Shown: piece by piece, positions 12,001 to 18,000 of the stretch | Position numbering within the stretch: position 1 is the stretch's first letter | Layout of the letters: each line of letters begins with the position of its first letter | Origin: Phytohabitans maris | GTDB lineage: Bacteria; Actinomycetota; Actinomycetes; Mycobacteriales; Micromonosporaceae | Length of the DNA: 64,000 nt | NCBI RefSeq assembly: GCF_031085175.1 | Contig: NZ_JAVHUY010000041.1 | Coordinates: forward strand, 1 to 64,000 | Direction of reading: 5' to 3' | Program-made: the position numbers and the translations under genes | The notes under the pieces: model-generated | The model's database searches: none | What the model saw: the letters and a program-made list of their open reading frames with translations, nothing else | What the model was told of the DNA's origin: nothing

Positions 12001-15000
12001 GGGCTCCTTGGCGTCCTCCGGCTCCTTGGCGTCCTCGGGCTTCTTCGTGCCGGTGTCCTTCGGCTCCTCGGTGACCGCGTCGAGGGCCGCCTTGGCCCGT
12101 GCGAGCTCCTCGGTCGCGCGCTTCCAGTCCGCCCGCGCGTCCTCCGCCGCCTTCTTGGCCTTCTCGTGCGCCGCCGACCTTCGGGTCACCTCTCCGGCCA
12201 GCCGCTCCCGTTCCTCCGCGCGCGCCTTCGCCTCGGCGGCGTCCCGCTCCTCCGCCCGGCGCCACTCCTCCTCGCGGGCCGCTTTCTCCCCGGCCTCCCT
12301 GCGTTCCGCCGCGACCCGATCGGCCTCCCGCTCCGCCGCGCGCCGGTCGTCCAGCGCCCGCTGCCGCTCGCGGGCCTCCTCGTCCCGCTCCGCCCGCTCG
12401 CGTCCGGCCTCGGCGAGCCGCGCCGTCTCGGTGAACTCGGTCCACCTCCGCTCGGCCTCCTCGACCAGCCGGCCGTCCTGCTCCGCCTGCTGCCGCCGGG
12501 CCTCGGCCGCCTCCTCCGCCGTGCGCCGCGCCGCCGCCCGCCGCTCCGCCGCCTCCCCAGCCTCGCGCCGCGCCGCCGCCCGCCGCTCCGCCGCCTCGGC
12601 GGCCGCCTGGCGCTCCTGCTCCCGCTGCTCCCGCCCGGCCGCCCGGGCCGGGTCCTGGTCGGCGGCCAGCCGGTCCGCCTCGTCCCGCTCGGCCTGCTCC
12701 TCCTGCTGCCGGCGCTGCCGCTCCTCCTCGGCGGCCCGCTCATCCTCTTCCCGGCGTTGCTGTTCCTCCTGGTTGGCCCGCTCCTCCTCTTCCCGGCGCC
12801 GCTGCTCCTCCTCGGCGGCCCGCTGCTCGGCGGCCGCGCGCTCCGACCGCCGTCCCTCGGCGTCGCGCTTCACCTCCTCCAGCCGCCCGTGCTCCTCGCG
12901 TTCCTCCTGCGCCGCGCGTTCCCGGGCCGCTGCCCGTGCCTTGGCCGCCTCGGCCGCCGCCGTACGCTGCGCCGCACGCTCCTCCGCGTCCTGGCGCGCC
13001 CGCTCGCGCTCCGCCGCACGCTCGCCGGCGACCCGCTCTTCGGTCACGCGCGCGGCCTCACGCTGCCGGTTCCGCTCCTCGACCCGGCCGGCCGCGGCCC
13101 GGTCCGCCTCGTCGATCGGTACGAGGCCGTCCCGCTCCGCCTCGACCGCCCCCCACCACTCCCGCCCCCGCTCGGCGGCCTGCTCCTCCCGCTCCTTGCG
13201 GACGGCGTCGAGGCCCTCGACGACGCCGAGCAGCCGGACGTGCTCGGCCCGCTCGGCGGCCCCCTTCTCCGTGGTCAGGTCCAGGGGCGCCGCCTGGACC
13301 AGTTCGTCGGTGACGGTGATGGCGGGGAGCGCTTTCGCCTTCCCCTTCTCGGCCTCTTCTTCGCCCTCGTCCTCTTCCTCTTTCTCGCCGTCCTCCTCTT
13401 CGTCCCCCTTCTCCCCGTCCTTCTTCTCGCCGTCCCGGTCGTCCTCGCGCTCCTTCTCGTCCCCTTCCCGCTCCTTCTCGCCCTCCCCCCGCTCGTCGCC
13501 GCCGCGCTCGTCGCCGCCCCGCTCGTCCTCGTCGCCCCGCTCGTCCTCGCTCCCGCCGCGCTCGTCCTCGCCGCCGTCCCGTTCGCCTTCACCGCCGTGC
13601 TCGTCTTCGCCGCCGCTCTTGCTGGGCTCCTTCGCGCCGCCGCCGGTCTCGCCGTCCTCGCCGTCGTCGCCGGTTTCGCCGCTCTCCAGTGGGGTCTCGG
13701 AGACCAGGGCTGGGGTTTCCGCAGGGCGTTCCGGCTCTGGCAGCGGCGATCCCTCGCCGCCGCTCTCCATCGGCCGGTGCTCCTCGGTGTCGAAGCCGCC
13801 ACCCTCGCCGCTGAGACCGCTCAGACCGCTGAGACCGCTGAGACCACCGAGGCCATCGCCGTCGAGGCCCAGGCTGCCGAGGCCGCCGCCCTCGAAGTCG
13901 CCGCCGCCGAAGCTGTCGGCGTCGTTGCCGCCGTCCTGGTCCACTGTGGACGGGGTGGAGGCGACGGACCAGGCGTCGGACCCCTCGTCCTCGCGACGGC
14001 CGGTCGGCCCGTCCAGCGCGTCGCGTTCGAACCGGTCGGCGTCGGGCGCGGCCACCCCCAGCTCGCCGGCGGTCGTCGCCTCCCGGTCGGCCCGCCCGTG
14101 CGTCGACCGGACGGCGAGCGTGAAGTCGAACACCGTCTGGTACCGCACCATGCCCTCCGCGCGCACGGCCGGCGCGGCCCCGTCACCGGTCCGGGGCGGC
14201 GGAGCGGTCGTCGTCACGTACCGGACCGTGCGCGGCTGGGCGCTGAGCGTCAGGTGGCCGGCGAAGTCGCCGTGGTCGGGGAGCCTTCGGGCGAGCAGCC
14301 GGCGGCCGTTCGAGGCGATGGTGGTCCGGTCCTTCGTGGACACCTTCGCGGCCAGCAGCCCCGGGCTCCAATCGCCGGAGAGCCAGTCCTGGCCGTGGTC
14401 GCCGAGGACACCGTCGTTGAGGATCTGCTCGGCCGCCGCCTGGGTGATGTGCGCGATCGCGGCCGACGGTACCCGGAGGTCGACCAGGATCTGCCGGAGG
14501 CTGGCGAGCAGCGGCTCCGGGTCCACCGCGCCGACCTCGTACGTGAGCCCTCGCAGCGCGGTCGCGTCGACGACGCCCACCGGCGGGCGTACCCCTTCGG
14601 CCGGCGCCGTCGTGTGAAACTGGGACTCCACATCGGACGACTGGTCCGCCGGCATGCTCAGGTGCGCCCGGCCGGGCAGGTCCATGCCGGCCCGTACCGG
14701 TGCGGTCCCGCGCCCGCCGCTCGGTCCGGCATGCCGCACGGTGCCGTCGACGTGCAGGGTGCCGGCGTAGTCGCGCCGTTCGCCGGTGGGCGCCCCGCTC
14801 GGCTCCGCCCCCGCCACCGTGAAGCGGAGCTCGACCTGTACACCGCCGGCGGACAGCAGCGCGCCCGTGCGCAGCAGCCGCTCCCAGTGGCCCGGGTCGC
14901 GGTCGGCGAGCAGCCCGACGACCTGACCGCGGATGTCGGCGGCCACTTTGGACGGCAGCCCGGCGGTCAGGGCGCCGAGCCAGTCGGACACGCCGTCGCC

Positions 15001-18000
15001 GGCCCGCTGCCCGCCTGCGGCGTCGCGCTCCACCGCCGCGTCCACCACGCCGCCGGCGGACACCACGTGGCCGCCGCCCAGCACGCCCAGGCTCACGTAC
15101 CACGGCGGTGCCTCCCGCGTCGCCGTACCCGCGGGGGGTGGGGCGAGTGGTGCCTCGGCCGGCGGTGGCGCCGCGGCCATGAGTGGCGCGGGCGTCTCCG
15201 CGCGGCTGCCGGCGGCGGCCCTCAGCCGGGCGGCGACGCCGGCCGGCAGTTCCCCGCCGCGCAGCAGGGTCCGGGCGCGGTCGAGCGCCCGCTGCTGGGC
15301 GAGGTCGGCGGCCCGGTGGCGGTCCGCTCCGGCCCGCAGCAGCTTGCCGAACCGCGAGCGGCCGGCGGCCAGCCGCCGGAGCGCGTCGAGCTCGGCGATC
15401 AGCCGGTGGGCCCGCACCTCGGCTTCTGCCGGCGGATCCGGGTCCGCCGGTGCGGCCGGCGGTGCGGTGCCGGAGTCCGGGGCGGCCGGCGGCCGGTTGG
15501 CGGCCAGCCAGGCGGCGAGCGCGCCGGCCACGCCCACGCGCAGCGCCGCGTCGCTGGCGTCGCGCCGCACCCGCATGACGTACCCGCCGCGGTCGGCGGC
15601 CCGGATCTCCACCGGGGCGTCCCGGGTGACGCCGGGTCCGTCCACATCGGATACGAGCTCGATCCCCATCCGTACGACGTTTCCGCCGTCCGCCCCCGGC
15701 AGCGGGTGGCTCCGGTCGGCGGACAGGCGCAGCACGTCACGCGCGCCGTCGCGGATCACGGCGGCCCGTACCCCGGGCGTCGTGGCGAGCGTCGCCGTGG
15801 TGGCCCGCTCGACCGCCGCCCGCACCACCGGCGGCGTGGCGTCCGCGCGGGTGTCGAAGATCCGCTGCCACAGCAGCCCGGTCGCCGCGGCCGGCAGCGG
15901 CGCGGCCTTCCGCATCCGGTCGGCCCGGGCGGTGCCGGGCAGCGGCCGGCTGCTCCCCAGCCACCGGACCAGACTCGCGCTCCGGTTGACCGAATCCCGC
16001 TGGTCGCCGAGGACCCCAATGGCGGCCAGGTCCGCGGCGATCCCGGCCTCCAGCCGCGCCGGGTCCGCGGCAGTGCCAGCTAGTTCCGTGAACGCCTGCC
16101 GCAGCCGGGCCACCCGGCCAAGGTGGTCCGGCGTCCACGCGGGCCGCGCCACGGGCGGGCGCCGCTTGGAGAGCCGTCGGGCCGGCAGCCCGCCGGCCGG
16201 TGTGTCCCGCGTCCCGGTGGACGTCCCGTTCGGGTTCATGCCGACCCGCACCGGCTCCGGGCCACCCACGGAGCGCCGGTCCGCGGACGCGATCCGGATG
16301 CTGTCGTGCATCGGGTAGAACTTGAGGTCGGACGGGTTCGGCGGCAGGGCGCCCACCGACCGGTCGTACGCGTTGACGAAGCCGGGACCGCTGATCCCCA
16401 TGACCACCAGGTACAGGTGGCCGTCCGGACTGTCCGGTGTGGACACCCGCAGGAAGCCCTGGGCGAGCGGGGTGGCGTCGTCCATGGCGCGCTCCACCGC
16501 GCCGTAGTCGGGCACGCTGCTCGCGTGGTAGTCCGACAGCCACTCCAGCACCCGGTCGAGCTGGGCGGCGTCCCGGGGCGGCCCCGGTCGCGCCAGCCGC
16601 TCCTCCTGGTGGGCGAAGTGGTCGTACATGGCCAGCGCCGAGTCCACACAGGCCGCGAGGTAGTCCTTCTCGCCGGCGTGCGGGTTGACCACCGGCAGGT
16701 CCCGGCCGAGGCTGTTGACCTCCTCGACGAACCGCTCCCGCGCCAGCCCCACCTCGACCGCCGGGTCGGCCACGCCTTGCAGTGCCGGATCCAGTGGTAC
16801 GAAGCGCACGTCGTACGGCAGCGCCGGGAGCGTGGCCCGCTCGTGCGACTCGGCGTCGACGAACGCCACCTCGCCGTTCCACGAGTGGTGCACCACGGTC
16901 ATCACCGGCGGCATCCCGGGCCCGTCCCGCGTCACCAGCACCCCGGCGGCGCCCGGCGGAGCCTGTGCCACCGCCCGCTCCACCCGGTCGTAGCTGGTCA
17001 TGTCCGGGTTCAGCCGGTTGCCCACCGGCCCGGACTCGGTCCGCGGTGGACCCGCGCCGCCGTCCACACCCGACATCGCCTCGGCGAACCGCAGCGCCGG
17101 CGGCGCACCCCGCCCGCCACCGATCTGCGCGACCAGCTGCCCGGCCGCGGCCGTGCGGCGCTCGACTGTGGACATTCCCTCCTGCGCCCAGGACACCGGC
17201 AGATCCCCGTAGAGGCGCCGCACACCCTCGGCGTCCATGCCGCGACCGACCCGCTGACCGCCGCCATCCTCCCCCGCACGCGACGGTGGCTGCTCGGCCC
17301 GCGTCCGGTCCTGTTCGGGGGTGCCGTCCTGTTCGTGCGCGCTGTCCTGTTCGTGGGTGCTGGCTTGTTCGTCGGTGCTGAGGCTCTCGGGTGGGGTCGG
17401 ATCGGGGGCGGTGCTCTCCGTGTCGATCGACGCGGTCTCCGTCGAGCCGTCCGGCGTACCGGTCGAGGAGGAGTCGAGGGCGCCGAGGTCCGGCCCGGCG
17501 GACACGGTGGCCGGCCCATGCCCCCCGCCGGTCGCGCCGCCCGCCGGGCCTCCGTCCACTGTGCTGGCTGCGGGGACGCCGGTGGTGCCGGCGACGGGGC
17601 TGGCCTTCGTGCCGAAGCCGGCGTTGTTCGGGCCGGCCGCCTGGTTCGTGGGCGCGGCCTGGCTCCCGGTGCCGGAGCCGCTCGAACCGGGGGCGCCGCC
17701 CGCGCCGCCGCTTCCGCCCGCACCGCTGGCGCCGCCAGCACCGCTGCTTCCGCCGGCACCGCTACTTCCGCCAGCGTCGCTGAAGCCGCCGGCGTCGCTG
17801 CTTCCGCCGGCACCATTGGAGCCGCCAGCGGCGTTCGAGGAAGCGGCACCGCTGGCGCCGCCAGCGTCGCCGGCACCGTTGGTGCTGTCCGAGGATGCGG
17901 TGCTGTCCGAGGATGCGGTGCTGTCCGAGGATGCGGTGCTGTCGCTGCTTCCGGTGTCGCTGGAGCCGTCGAGGCTGTCACTGCCGCCGTAACCGCTCGC

